Source of the DNA: DSXH01 sp037446915
GTDB taxonomy: Bacteria; Bacteroidota; Ignavibacteria; Ignavibacteriales; Melioribacteraceae
Direction of reading: 5' to 3'
Assembly (NCBI GenBank): GCA_037446915.1
Contig: JBBIHP010000003.1
Location: 4,082-68,081 of the forward strand
Length of the DNA: 64,000 bases
Shown: one piece after another, positions 55,443-63,455 of the stretch
Layout of the letters: every line of letters begins with the position of its first letter
Position numbering within the stretch: position 1 is the first letter of the stretch
Program-made: the position numbers and the translations under genes
The notes under the pieces: model-generated
The model's database searches: none
Told to the model about the DNA's origin: nothing
The model's input: only the letters and a program-made list of their open reading frames with translations

Positions 55443-55548
55443 GCTATAGTTAATTAAGTATGGTTGCAAGCATCTGTGTAATTTTACTTCAACTTTTGTA
55501 TAAATATTTATCTACTTTATAATTATTCCTGATTCTCTATTAAATAAA

Positions 55549-55573
55549 AAAGCGTGAGATGGACTCACGCTTT
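55549..55573. terminator. Bidirectional terminator after the TonB receptor gene
   Basis: AAGCGTGAG and CTCACGCTT form a 9-bp stem around ATGGA, flanked by AAAAAA on the left (a U-tract for the minus strand) and TTATA on the right. It serves the convergent receptor gene and the 110-residue gene. Confidence 0.85.
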
Positions 55574-55608
55574 ATATTGGCATTATTGGGGGGGAATATT
55601 TTGGAAGC

Positions 55609-55941
55609 TTACTTTCTACCGCCGCGATTTGCACTACCTTTTGGACCTGTTCCGTCACATGCTCCTGTACCAGTTGCATTACCGCCTTTTTTACCAAATC
55701 CAGTTCCGTCCTGTGGTTTTACCGGATTTCCAGAACCATCTTTCTTACCGTAGCCTTTTCCTGATCTGTTAACACCTTGCTGGGATGTACCTACGTTATC
55801 GCAGATTCCATCGCCATCTGCATCAACCCAGTTTAATTTTGCACCTTTACCGTTACCGGATGGTGTGGTTTGTGCATAACTATTTGATGCGAAAAAGAAT
55901 ACTAAAAAAAGAACTGATGTTAATAATGCTAAGCGTTTCAT
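55609..55941 (-). CDS. Small secreted Gly/Lys-rich protein with a Ca-binding-like Asp motif
   Basis: 110 residues with a perfect AAAGGAGG ribosome site and signal peptide (about 1-23). The mature chain is low-complexity, rich in Gly, Lys, Asn and Ser (GKGYGKKDGSGNPVKPQDG, GFGKKGGNATGTGACDGTG). It carries one DADGDGICDN segment like a thrombospondin type-3 / dockerin-type calcium loop, and two Cys. It may be an exported, disordered, calcium-responsive protein. No family is recognised. Confidence 0.7.
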   Translation of the reverse strand: MKRLALLTSVLFLVFFFASNSYAQTTPSGNGKGAKLNWVDADGDGICDNVGTSQQGVNRSGKGYGKKDGSGNPVKPQDGTGFGKKGGNATGTGACDGTGPKGSANRGGRK

Positions 55942-56129
55942 TTTGTACCTCCTTTTGTTTATAAATAATGTTTCGCTTCTTATATATTAATTATTGTGCC
56001 AATGATATTATTTGGAAAAATGAAACAAAAAGACGATTTTCCTCTAAGCTATTTCGCTTGATGTGACAGTGAAGTCGAAATGTTCGTCAATGATGTCGAA
56101 ATAATTTTAAAAATTATGTTGGATGTATA

Positions 56130-56465
56130 ATGGCAAATGCATGGTTAAAAGAATTTTCCGTTGCAGTTACAGTTTGTGATCTTAATGGAGATATTATTGA
56201 AATGAATGATAGCTCCGCCGAAGTGTTTAAAGATGATGGCGGATATCAATTAATCGGCAAGAGTTTATTCGATTGCCATTCGGATAATTCTGTAGCAATT
56301 ATTAAAGATCTGATTGCAAACAAAAGTGTTAATATTTATACAATAGAAAAGAACGGGATAAAGAAACTAATCTATCAATCCCCGTGGTTCGAAAACGGCG
56401 AGTTGAAAGGATTAGTAGAATTATCCCTCGTAATTCCATTTGATATGCCGCATCATAAAAGGTAA
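56130..56465 (+). CDS. Stand-alone PAS-domain protein
   Basis: 111 residues forming one PAS fold: VAVTVCDLNGDIIEMNDSSAEVFKDDGGYQLIGKSLFDCH (strands A/B and helix C), IKDLIANKSVNIYTIEKNGIKKLIYQSPWFENGELKGLVELSLVIP. No output domain is attached, so it must sense a small molecule or redox state and act on a partner. It ends 4 bp from the convergent DUF4342 gene. Ligand and partner are not evident. Confidence 0.75.
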   Translation: MANAWLKEFSVAVTVCDLNGDIIEMNDSSAEVFKDDGGYQLIGKSLFDCHSDNSVAIIKDLIANKSVNIYTIEKNGIKKLIYQSPWFENGELKGLVELSLVIPFDMPHHKR

Positions 56466-56469
56466 GGTT

Positions 56470-56745
56470 TCAGTTATCCGTTTTCACACTGTCGGTTGAT
56501 TGAGGTTCGACAGAGTCTTTTCTAATTACCTCTACCGTAAAATTTGCCGCAACACCGGCAAGTGCGCCAACCGCAGTTAATATCGGTGCAAACAATGCCC
56601 CCAACACTCCAATGGTTACTGGGATTTCGATGAATGTATTCCCCTTTTCATCCTTAATTATAATTCTACGGGCATTTCCCTCTTTGATAAGTTCTTCAAC
56701 TTTATCAATCAGTTCCTGTCCCTTAACTTTGAATTCGTTTACCAT
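56470..56745 (-). CDS. DUF4342-domain protein
   Basis: 91 residues. VNEFKVKGQELIDKVEELIKEGNARRIIIKDEKGNTFIEIPVTIGVLGALFAPILTAVGALAG is the typical DUF4342 pattern: an amphipathic helix, a short beta hairpin and one membrane segment, then an acidic tail. Function is unknown; relatives often lie beside stress or regulatory genes. It is transcribed divergently from the ArsR-DUF2087 gene and shares its 160-bp control region. Confidence 0.8.
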   Translation of the reverse strand: MVNEFKVKGQELIDKVEELIKEGNARRIIIKDEKGNTFIEIPVTIGVLGALFAPILTAVGALAGVAANFTVEVIRKDSVEPQSTDSVKTDN

Positions 56746-56864
56746 TTTAATCTCCGTTCGTTTGATAGTTTAGATGCCCCTAATACCTCATTGGTTCCGG
56801 ACAATATTAAATATTTTATTTCGATATTTATAGAAACAGATTGACGGGTATCTGCAAAACGTTT

Positions 56865-56896
56865 ATATTTGTTTCGACAATTATCGAAACAAATAT
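56865..56896. promoter_or_regulatory. Perfect 13-bp inverted repeat, candidate operator of the ArsR-DUF2087 gene
   Basis: ATATTTGTTTCGA and TCGAAACAAATAT flank a 6-bp spacer and end 9 bp before the start codon. A weaker TTTCGATATTTATAGAAA copy lies upstream near 56819-56836. Position and symmetry fit autorepression by the winged-helix protein encoded next, possibly also affecting the divergent DUF4342 gene. Confidence 0.75.
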
Positions 56897-56905
56897 TGAA
56901 AAATT

Positions 56906-57475
56906 ATGGACATAACAAAATCTATTACAATTATGAAATCATTGGCCGATACATCACGGCTAAGAATAATCAATTCATTGATAGATAAACCGCAGTATGT
57001 GGAAGAGATTGCTCACCGCTTGAAACTTGCTGCTTCTACAGTTTCGTTTCACTTAAAGAAACTGGAAAGTGCGGGACTTGTAACCCAAACAAAGGAGCAA
57101 TATTATATTATCTATAAAATTAATGAAGACATTTTCAAACTAACTTTAAAAGAAATAACCGATTTTGAAGATATTGAAAAGTACTCTCACGAAGAGCGTC
57201 TTGAGAAGTATAGACAGAAAGTTCTGCACGCTTTCTACAAAAAGGATAGACTAATTCGCATTCCTGTTCAAAGGAAGAAAAGAAATATTGTACTGAACGA
57301 GTTTGCAAAAAAGTTTAAACCGGATTTCAAATACAGCGAAGAGGATGTTAATAAAATAATTATGAAAAATTATGATGATTATTGCACAATACGACGGCTG
57401 CTGATTGAGGAAAAAGTTCTTAAACGGGATAATCATATTTACTGGCTTAATAATGAAAATATTAAAGGATTCTAA
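56906..57475 (+). CDS. ArsR-type winged-helix regulator fused to DUF2087
   Basis: 189 residues. The N-terminal half is an ArsR-like winged helix: IMKSLADTSRLRIINSLIDKPQYVEEIAHRLKLAASTVSFHLKKLESAGLVTQTKEQYYIIYKI. It has no metal-binding Cys pair, so it is unlikely to sense arsenic. The C-terminal ~75 residues (RIPVQRKKRNIVLNEFAKKFKPDFKYSEEDVNKIIMKNYDDYCTIRRLLIEEKVLKRDNHIYWL) match DUF2087, itself winged-helix-like. It probably represses its own operon through the palindrome just upstream. The next gene begins 3 bp after the stop. Confidence 0.85.
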   Translation: MDITKSITIMKSLADTSRLRIINSLIDKPQYVEEIAHRLKLAASTVSFHLKKLESAGLVTQTKEQYYIIYKINEDIFKLTLKEITDFEDIEKYSHEERLEKYRQKVLHAFYKKDRLIRIPVQRKKRNIVLNEFAKKFKPDFKYSEEDVNKIIMKNYDDYCTIRRLLIEEKVLKRDNHIYWLNNENIKGF

Positions 57476-57478
57476 ACA

Positions 57479-57820
57479 ATGGATAAAAGAGAAATTAAAA
57501 GAGAATATAAACAGTCCTTGCGGCAGATGGGTGTTTATCAAATCCGCAATCTGGTAAACGGTAAAATTTTTATTGGCGGGAGTAAAAATATTCCGGCTAA
57601 GTTTAACGCTCATCTGTTCACTTTAGAAACCGGAACTCACATTAACAAGAAGTTACAGGATGAGTATAATCAATTTGGAAAGGATAATTTTTCTTTCGAA
57701 GTTCTTGAGATTGTAAAACCGCGCGAGGATCCGGCTTACGATTATTCGTATGATATCAAAGCTCTCGAAAAAGTTTGGCACATTAAGTTAAATCCATTTA
57801 ACGAAAGAGGATATAACTAG
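57479..57820 (+). CDS. GIY-YIG-like protein, probably degenerate, paired with the ArsR-DUF2087 regulator
   Basis: 113 residues. A GIY-YIG core is seen as G18-V-Y20-QIRN and F31-I-G33-GSKNI. The position that normally holds the catalytic Arg (YIGSxxdfxxRwxxH) reads IPAKFNAHL, i.e. Lys41, so nuclease activity is doubtful. Similar short proteins are known beside ArsR/DUF2087 regulators in other bacteria, pointing to a conserved two-gene unit. It may sense nucleic acid or a ligand instead of cutting. It is tightly cotranscribed with the regulator. Confidence 0.75.
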   Translation: MDKREIKREYKQSLRQMGVYQIRNLVNGKIFIGGSKNIPAKFNAHLFTLETGTHINKKLQDEYNQFGKDNFSFEVLEIVKPREDPAYDYSYDIKALEKVWHIKLNPFNERGYN

Positions 57821-57866
57821 AAATGTAATCGGATTACTTCTATTCAAAAGAAATTTTGAGACAATA

Positions 57867-59021
57867 TTATTGAAGTAATCCAGTTCCGTTTTCAATCGTA
57901 CAAATATAGGTATCGGGTTTTTTGCCAAATTCTATCTGATATTTCCCCGATACTTCTGAGATGAACTCATTCACTTTGCGGTGTTCAATTATATTGATCG
58001 TGCAGCCGCCAAATCCACCCCCCATCATTCTTGATCCAAAAACACCCTTCTGACCGGATGCAATTTCAACAAGAAAATCGAGCTCTTTACAGCTTACCTC
58101 GTAAAGATCCCGTAGTCCTTCGTGTGATTGATACATTCTGCTGCCAAAAGAAATAAAATCATTTCTGCCAAGATCCTGGCATCCATTGATGAGTCTCTCG
58201 TTTTCACATACAACGTACTTACATCTGTTATAAACATCTTTAGTCAATTCTGATTTGAATTTTTCAATTAAATCAATATTTGCATCGCGCAGACTTTTTA
58301 TTCCGGAATTGTGCCGTTGTAATATTTTAACACCTTCTTCGCATTCAGCTCTTCTCCTGTTATATTCGGAAGATGCAAGTGAATGACTAACCATCGTATT
58401 ACAAAGTACTATTCTCAAATCCTCTCTTTCAAATGGATGATATTCATACTCAAGTGTGCGGCAGTCTATTCTTAAAACTTTTTTTTCACTTCCAAAAATA
58501 TTTATATACTGATCCATGATTCCGCATTTTACACCTACAAATTCATTCTCGGCACGCTGAGCTAATTTTACAAGTTCAAGTTTTCCTATACCCAGATTAA
58601 AAATATGATTGATTGCAAAAGCCAACCCCGCTTCAATTGCTGCCGATGATGAAAGCCCGGCGCCAATAGGAATATCACCGCCAAATACACAGTTAAATCC
58701 TTTTATTGTGTATCTCAACTTTTGTATTTGATCAACCACACCAAGCAAATAATTTGCCCAGTGTTTTTCTTGATGCTGGATTTTGGATACTGGATGCTGG
58801 CTGCTTTCATTAAAATCGACCGAGTGAAGATTACAGATATCATCGCTTCGTGGTGTGATAGCAAAATAAATTGCTTTATCAATTGCTGCGGGAAGAACAA
58901 ATCCCATATTATAATCAGTGTGTTCACCAATAAGGTTAACGCGGCCGGGAGAACGAACAAGAAGCGGTGTTTCGTTGAATAATTCTTTGAATTTCTTTTC
59001 AACTTTTTCAACAGTGTTCAT
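57867..59021 (-). CDS. galK: Galactokinase
   Basis: 384 residues from the ATG; a TTG six bases upstream is less likely. The galactokinase signature SPGRVNLIGEHTDYNMGFVLP (about 24-44) and GHMP phosphate loop PIGAGLSSSAAIEAGLA (about 118-134) are intact, as is the late MMGGGFGGCTINII. It phosphorylates galactose at C1 with ATP in the Leloir pathway. Residues 73-84 (SSQHPVSKIQHQ) come from an in-frame repeat. It sits 11 bp after the xdhC-like gene at the end of a purine-type operon, an unexpected neighbour; no other gal gene is nearby. Confidence 0.92.
   Translation of the reverse strand: MNTVEKVEKKFKELFNETPLLVRSPGRVNLIGEHTDYNMGFVLPAAIDKAIYFAITPRSDDICNLHSVDFNESSQHPVSKIQHQEKHWANYLLGVVDQIQKLRYTIKGFNCVFGGDIPIGAGLSSSAAIEAGLAFAINHIFNLGIGKLELVKLAQRAENEFVGVKCGIMDQYINIFGSEKKVLRIDCRTLEYEYHPFEREDLRIVLCNTMVSHSLASSEYNRRRAECEEGVKILQRHNSGIKSLRDANIDLIEKFKSELTKDVYNRCKYVVCENERLINGCQDLGRNDFISFGSRMYQSHEGLRDLYEVSCKELDFLVEIASGQKGVFGSRMMGGGFGGCTINIIEHRKVNEFISEVSGKYQIEFGKKPDTYICTIENGTGLLQ
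58771..58800. repeat. In-frame 'GATGCTGGAT/GGATACTGGATGCTGG' repeat inside galK
   Basis: GATGCTGG occurs at 58772-58779 and again at 58793-58800 with TTTTGGATACTG between. On the coding strand this is CCAGCATCCAGTATCC followed by AAAATCCAGCATC, a familiar dispersed tandem repeat. It is read as SQHPVSKIQHQ in a surface loop before the HWANY segment. Confidence 0.75.
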
Positions 59022-59032
59022 AAACAAATCCG

Positions 59033-59998
59033 CTAATTCTTAGAGTTCTTTACTTTAATTATTTGTGCGGCAATGCTGACTGCTATTTCTTCAACTGTAT
59101 TGCTATTTATTTCTATTCCTATCGGTGCATTAACTTTTTTAAATAACGATCTCTTAATTCCTTCGGATTCCAACTCACCAAATATTCTTTTCAACTTTGC
59201 ATCGCTTCCCATCAATCCGATGTATTTGAGTTTTTTATTAATAATTTGTTTAAGCGCTATCTTATCAGTGGGTAAAGCCGATGTTACAATTGCTGCATAA
59301 GAGTAATCACCTTCTTCTATGTAACTTCCGACTTCATCATACGAAGCAATTACTATCTCATCAGCAGATCTGTTTTCATTTATTGTTTGAACATCTGCAC
59401 GGTTATCAAAAACAACAATGTGAAATCCGAGTAATTCCATTTGATTTGAAAGAGCAAGACCTACATGACCGCCTCCTATTATATAAAGTGTATCTTTTGC
59501 ACCGATATTTTCTTCATACCTCCAATCACTCTCTGATTTGTAATTGTAATTGATGTGTTCATCATTCTTAAAACTCTTTTTAATTTTTAAACCATCAGGA
59601 GATAATATTAAAATTGCTGGTTCTTTTTTTTCAAATGCTTTTATTATGAATTCAACTCTCTCATAATCTTTTTTTTCAAGCGATAATGTAAAATTGGTTT
59701 GAGTGCCCTGGCAGACCAGTCCGGACTGTAATTTTTTTACTTTTTTACTATGATACAATTTTCGGTGAAGATGTATTTTCTTTTTTGAATCCAGAAGTTT
59801 ATTACATTCATTCAACAAGTTAAATTCCATTTCACCGCCGCCTATTGTACCAATATGCTTGCCGTCTTCTGAAACAGCGATTTTAAATCCAGCTTTACCA
59901 GGTGAGCTTCCTTTGGATTCCAAAACTGTTGTAAGAATTACTTTTTTGTTTTTTTTGATATTATCCAGAACGAAGTTCCATAGTTTCAGATCTTTCAT
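59033..59998 (-). CDS. XdhC/CoxI-family protein (molybdoenzyme maturation)
   Basis: 321 residues. The N-terminal XdhC/CoxI region has TTVLESKGSSPGKAGFKIAV and GTIGGGEMEFNLL, and the C-terminal Rossmann domain has YIIGGGHVGLALSNQMELLGF (about 172-192). XdhC proteins bind molybdenum cofactor, favour its sulfuration and deliver it to xanthine-dehydrogenase-type enzymes. It overlaps mocA by 4 bp and is followed by galK. The client molybdoenzyme is not in the window and may be encoded upstream of it. Confidence 0.87.
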   Translation of the reverse strand: MKDLKLWNFVLDNIKKNKKVILTTVLESKGSSPGKAGFKIAVSEDGKHIGTIGGGEMEFNLLNECNKLLDSKKKIHLHRKLYHSKKVKKLQSGLVCQGTQTNFTLSLEKKDYERVEFIIKAFEKKEPAILILSPDGLKIKKSFKNDEHINYNYKSESDWRYEENIGAKDTLYIIGGGHVGLALSNQMELLGFHIVVFDNRADVQTINENRSADEIVIASYDEVGSYIEEGDYSYAAIVTSALPTDKIALKQIINKKLKYIGLMGSDAKLKRIFGELESEGIKRSLFKKVNAPIGIEINSNTVEEIAVSIAAQIIKVKNSKN

Positions 59999-60588
59999 AA
60001 ATCAATTCCTTCCCGTGAAAGGAGCTTCTTAAACTCTTTCGGTGTATCCAGATCATCATGAATCTGATGATAATTACAGCTCCAGACAAGTTTTTTGATA
60101 AAGCTATTTGAACTAACACTTCTCAAAGATCCTCCATCGCTCTCATTTAATATGATTTGATAAACTGATCTGCTAATAAGAATTGGATGACCTTTGACCG
60201 AGTTAAATTCCGGTTGGATCCAGTTATAATTCTGATCTATCCGGGTAACAAAATCTGAATAAAAACTCTCTGGTAAAAATGGCTGATCTACAAAATGATA
60301 AATCGTCCAATCTGAATTACCCGATTCACCCAATCCTTTTTTCAGTGATGAAAACATTCCTTTTTCATATTCTGCATTATTCACAAATTTTATTCGGTCG
60401 GATTTTATAATTGCATTTTTAATTTCATCAGACTTAAAACCAGTTACAATAACAACATCATCACATACATTCAGCAGTTTATCGACAATTACTTGAATTA
60501 TTGTTTGATCCTTAATTCTAAGAAGCGGTTTGAATGAATTCATTCTACTAGATAGGCCGGCTGCTATAATGAGTCCGCTTATTTTCAT
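59995..60588 (-). CDS. mocA: MocA-like molybdenum cofactor nucleotidyltransferase
   Basis: 197 residues with the nucleotidyltransferase start GLIIAAGLSSRMNSFKPLLRI (about 5-25), the Asp region VDQPFL near 100 and PILISRSVYQII. MocA transfers a CMP to molybdopterin to make the MCD cofactor used by xanthine-dehydrogenase-type enzymes; MobA-like GMP transfer is an alternative. It overlaps both neighbours by 4 bp (threonine-synthase-like gene upstream, xdhC downstream), showing tight coupling. Confidence 0.82.
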   Translation of the reverse strand: MKISGLIIAAGLSSRMNSFKPLLRIKDQTIIQVIVDKLLNVCDDVVIVTGFKSDEIKNAIIKSDRIKFVNNAEYEKGMFSSLKKGLGESGNSDWTIYHFVDQPFLPESFYSDFVTRIDQNYNWIQPEFNSVKGHPILISRSVYQIILNESDGGSLRSVSSNSFIKKLVWSCNYHQIHDDLDTPKEFKKLLSREGIDL

Positions 60589-61835
60589 TTTACTCGGAAC
60601 AATTTTCTAAGCTGCTCGGAGGTATATATTTTCGGTTTTAAATTCAATTTTAACATCGCAGAGGTATCTTTCAATCCATTTCCAGTCATCATCAACATAA
60701 CATTCGATTTGACAGATATCTGATTATTTTGAACATACTCTTTATGAGCAGCGTAAGTAACCGCGCACGATGGCTCAACTAGAATACCCAACTCTGACGA
60801 AATAATTTTTTGTGCTTCCAAAATATCATTGTCACTTACACGCAATGCTTCTCCGTTTGTTAATCGAATTGCAGCTGCTGCCATATAAAGATTTCTGGGT
60901 GCCGCCGCACAAATACTATCAGCAACTGTTGAGGCACTACGGAAAACAAATTCCCCTTTTTCTAAATACCGGACAATTGCATCACTTCCTTTTGCTTGCA
61001 CCCCAATAAGCCGGGGATATTTTTTAATCCAGCCGAGTTTTTTCAAATCATAAAATCCTTTGAACAATCCAGAGATTATAACTCCATCGCCTACAGGAAC
61101 AAAAATATAATCCGGCAAATTCCCTTTTAGCTGAATAAACATATCAAATGCAGCCGATTTCTTCCCTTCAATTGTTAATGGATTATATGCTGTGTTTCTG
61201 TTGTAAATATTTTTCGCTGATGATATTTCCAGACAAAGATCGAATGCATCGTCATAACTTCCATCAACAAGATAAATAAACGCTCCAAAGGATTGAATCT
61301 GAATCCGCTTTGCGTCTGGAATTGTTGAAGGAACAAAAATGTGAGATTTAATTCCGAGTCGTGCGCAAATACCCGCAAGCGACGAACCGGCATTTCCGGT
61401 TGAAGCTGCTGAAATCTCGCTAATACCTAACTCAAGTGCTTTCAATGCAATAAGAGAGCTGGCACGGTCCTTATATGATAACGTAGGATTTCGGGTATCA
61501 TCAAACAAGAGTAGTTCTTTACAATCTATTTTATAATTTAATATCGGCGAGTTGCAAAGTTCTAAACGTGCAAGAATTTTATTTGATGGATATTTTTTAA
61601 GAGGCAAGAGCGATTTATACTGCCATAATTTTCCCGGGGTGAGTTTTAGGAATTTCTCTTTCGATAGTTTTTTTTTCAACAACTTATAATCATATTCGAT
61701 AGTCAGAACCCCCTTCAAGGGTTTATTACGTTCTGCTTTTCCACATACCGGGCATAGATAAATAAAATTTTCTTCAATCTGTTTAGAAGAGAATTCTTTC
61801 CCGCAATCGAAACATTTGTAAAAGTATGCTATCAT
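60585..61835 (-). CDS. Threonine-synthase-like PLP enzyme with N-terminal zinc ribbon
   Basis: 416 residues. The N-terminus has a zinc ribbon C8-x2-C11 and C28-x2-C31, as in archaeal-type threonine synthases. The fold type II PLP core has the Schiff-base Lys K122 in NPTLSYKDRASSLIALKALE, STGNAGSSLAG (phosphate/substrate loop) and VPVGDGVIISGLFKGF. Threonine synthase converts O-phosphohomoserine to threonine, but the setting next to ygeW and mocA, where E. coli has the PLP enzyme YgeX (diaminopropionate ammonia-lyase), suggests a lyase acting on a catabolic amino acid. Both readings remain open. Confidence 0.8.
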   Translation of the reverse strand: MIAYFYKCFDCGKEFSSKQIEENFIYLCPVCGKAERNKPLKGVLTIEYDYKLLKKKLSKEKFLKLTPGKLWQYKSLLPLKKYPSNKILARLELCNSPILNYKIDCKELLLFDDTRNPTLSYKDRASSLIALKALELGISEISAASTGNAGSSLAGICARLGIKSHIFVPSTIPDAKRIQIQSFGAFIYLVDGSYDDAFDLCLEISSAKNIYNRNTAYNPLTIEGKKSAAFDMFIQLKGNLPDYIFVPVGDGVIISGLFKGFYDLKKLGWIKKYPRLIGVQAKGSDAIVRYLEKGEFVFRSASTVADSICAAAPRNLYMAAAAIRLTNGEALRVSDNDILEAQKIISSELGILVEPSCAVTYAAHKEYVQNNQISVKSNVMLMMTGNGLKDTSAMLKLNLKPKIYTSEQLRKLFRVK

Positions 61836-61921
61836 TTTAATTCCTGAGAAACTATGTGTAGCAAGGATTTCTCACTAATGTTTATTTAGATTCTTCACTT
61901 TACTAAGAATGACCCTTCAAG

Positions 61922-62932
61922 TCACATTGTTAAACCCATTATTGCTTTAGCAGTATGTAGACGGTTTTCTGCCTCGTCGAACACAATAGAAATATTCGGG
62001 TTATCTAAAATTTCATCTGTTACTTCATTGCCTCTATCCGCCGGAAGTGCGTGCATCAATTTAACATTTTTATCTGCCAGTTTAATTCGTTTATCATCGC
62101 AGATCCAGTTTTTATACTTATCAAGATTCGATTTCATTTCCTTTTTACATTCATCTTCATGTGCGAGATAGTAATCTTCCTCGTAATATCCGAATCCGCC
62201 CCAATTTTTAGGAACAACAATCTGCGCACCTTCAAATGCTTCATCCATATTATTAGTAAACTTTATACTGCCACCGCCTTCTTTAGCATTCATCATCGCC
62301 TTATCAACAATATTTTTACTGAGCGGAAATTCTTTAGGATGAGCTACCGTAACATCTATTCCATATCGCGGAAACAAGAGAATTTGGGTTTGAGGTACAC
62401 TTAACGGTTTTGAGTGTGTTGTTGCATACGCCCATGAAATTGTTACTTTTAATCCTTTTGTGTTTCTGCCCTTGTGCTCGAATATTGTCATCAAGTCTGC
62501 AATTCCCTGGAACGGATGATAAACATCGTCTTGCAAAGACATAACCGGTCTACGCGAATATTCCGCCAGCTCATTAAGATATTTGTTTCCGATTCCATAG
62601 AAACAATTACGGCAAGCAATACCATGACCCATTCTGCTCAAAATGATAGCTGTATCCTTTGCAACTTCGCCATGTGTGATTTGCATTTTGTCCGGCGTTA
62701 AATCGTGTGCATGTCCGCCGAGCTGTGTCATTCCGGCTTCCATCGAGTTACGTGTTCGTGTTGATTGTTCAAAGAACATCATAAATAATGTTTTATGAGG
62801 AAGCCATAGGGTTGATTCTTCTGCATAGAATTTTTTCTTCAGCTCAAACGATGTTTCAAAAACAATGTCGAGTTCTTCTTTTGTCCAGTTGTCTTCTGTT
62901 AAAAAGTGTTTGCCTTTGAATTTTGATTCCAT
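61922..62932 (-). CDS. ygeW: YgeW-type knotted carbamoyltransferase
   Basis: 336 residues from the ATG preceded by AAAGGAG; an ATG 27 bp upstream lacks such a site. The carbamoyl-phosphate loop is FFEQSTRTRNSMEAGMTQLGGHAHDLTPDKMQI, which is the YgeW variant of the usual STRTR motif. DVYHPFQGIADLMTIFEHKG and MHALPADRGNEVTDEI are also characteristic. The family moves a carbamoyl group to or from an unidentified amine and is found with purine-type catabolic genes. It leads the leftward operon ygeW, PLP enzyme, mocA, xdhC, galK. Confidence 0.88.
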   Translation of the reverse strand: MESKFKGKHFLTEDNWTKEELDIVFETSFELKKKFYAEESTLWLPHKTLFMMFFEQSTRTRNSMEAGMTQLGGHAHDLTPDKMQITHGEVAKDTAIILSRMGHGIACRNCFYGIGNKYLNELAEYSRRPVMSLQDDVYHPFQGIADLMTIFEHKGRNTKGLKVTISWAYATTHSKPLSVPQTQILLFPRYGIDVTVAHPKEFPLSKNIVDKAMMNAKEGGGSIKFTNNMDEAFEGAQIVVPKNWGGFGYYEEDYYLAHEDECKKEMKSNLDKYKNWICDDKRIKLADKNVKLMHALPADRGNEVTDEILDNPNISIVFDEAENRLHTAKAIMGLTM

Positions 62933-62972
62933 TGTGTCTCCTTTGAAAATAGAACACATATTATTATGATAG

Positions 62973-63364
62973 TTATGATTTTTTATGATCTTTAGTTAAG
63001 ACTTTTCTTCTTAATTGTGGTTCATTGCCAAAGTTAAGCAATAAACCCACTTCAATATTAGTTGCTTCAAGATAGTTAACAAGCCGACATTCATGTTCTT
63101 CACATATTGATTCGGTGGCTTTTAATTCAATTATTACAACATCATTGACTATTATATCAGCAAAATATTCTCCTACTTCTTTGAGATCGTAAAAACTTTT
63201 ATGGGATACTAATTTTTACATTCCAAACCGAATTTGGCTAATTCGATAATCATCGCACGTTCATAAACTTTCTTAAGAAATCCGTAACCAAGTTTATTGT
63301 AAACATTATAAAATGCTTCAATTATTTTTCCTTTTGTTTCCGAAAATTTAAAGTTTTCATTCAT
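62973..63364 (-). pseudogene. GxxExxY-family protein gene, frameshifted
   Basis: The first part reads MNENFKFSETKGKIIEAF, YNVYNKLGYGFLKKVYERAM and FGLECKN, then meets a stop. Shifting frame at the AAAAA run near 63216-63220 restores VSHKSFYDLKEVGEYFAD, IIVNDVVIIELKATESICEE and HECRLVNYLEATNIEVGLLLNFG up to a natural stop. The two parts together are a complete ~130-residue GxxExxY protein with the GYGFLKKVYE signature and the nuclease-like ELKA element. One A is missing from the homopolymer, so this is either a decayed gene or a sequencing slip. Inverted repeats flank its start. Confidence 0.85.
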
Positions 63365-63370
63365 TGTATG

Positions 63371-63455
63371 ATTCTTAATAGAACGCAGATACTTATGATC
63401 CGATATGGTTTATTATGAACATTTAAAATCATAAACAATCATAAAGATCAGCGTT
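63371..63455. repeat. Inverted repeat next to the GxxExxY gene
   Basis: TAGAACGC near 63379 pairs with GCGTTCTA near 63452. Inner blocks GATnnTTATGAT and ATCATAAAGATC also pair, and further ATCATAAA/TTTATGAT motifs recur, one of them at the far end of the gene (TTTTTTATGATC). The pattern matches the 'ATCnGCGTTCTA' repeats seen with GxxExxY genes in other genomes. Confidence 0.65.

Noticed and set aside
57251..57613. 120-residue minus-strand frame across the ArsR-DUF2087 / GIY-YIG junction
   Set aside because: It is antisense to two convincing genes, and its composition (Ile/Phe/Asn-rich) is that of a complement reading.
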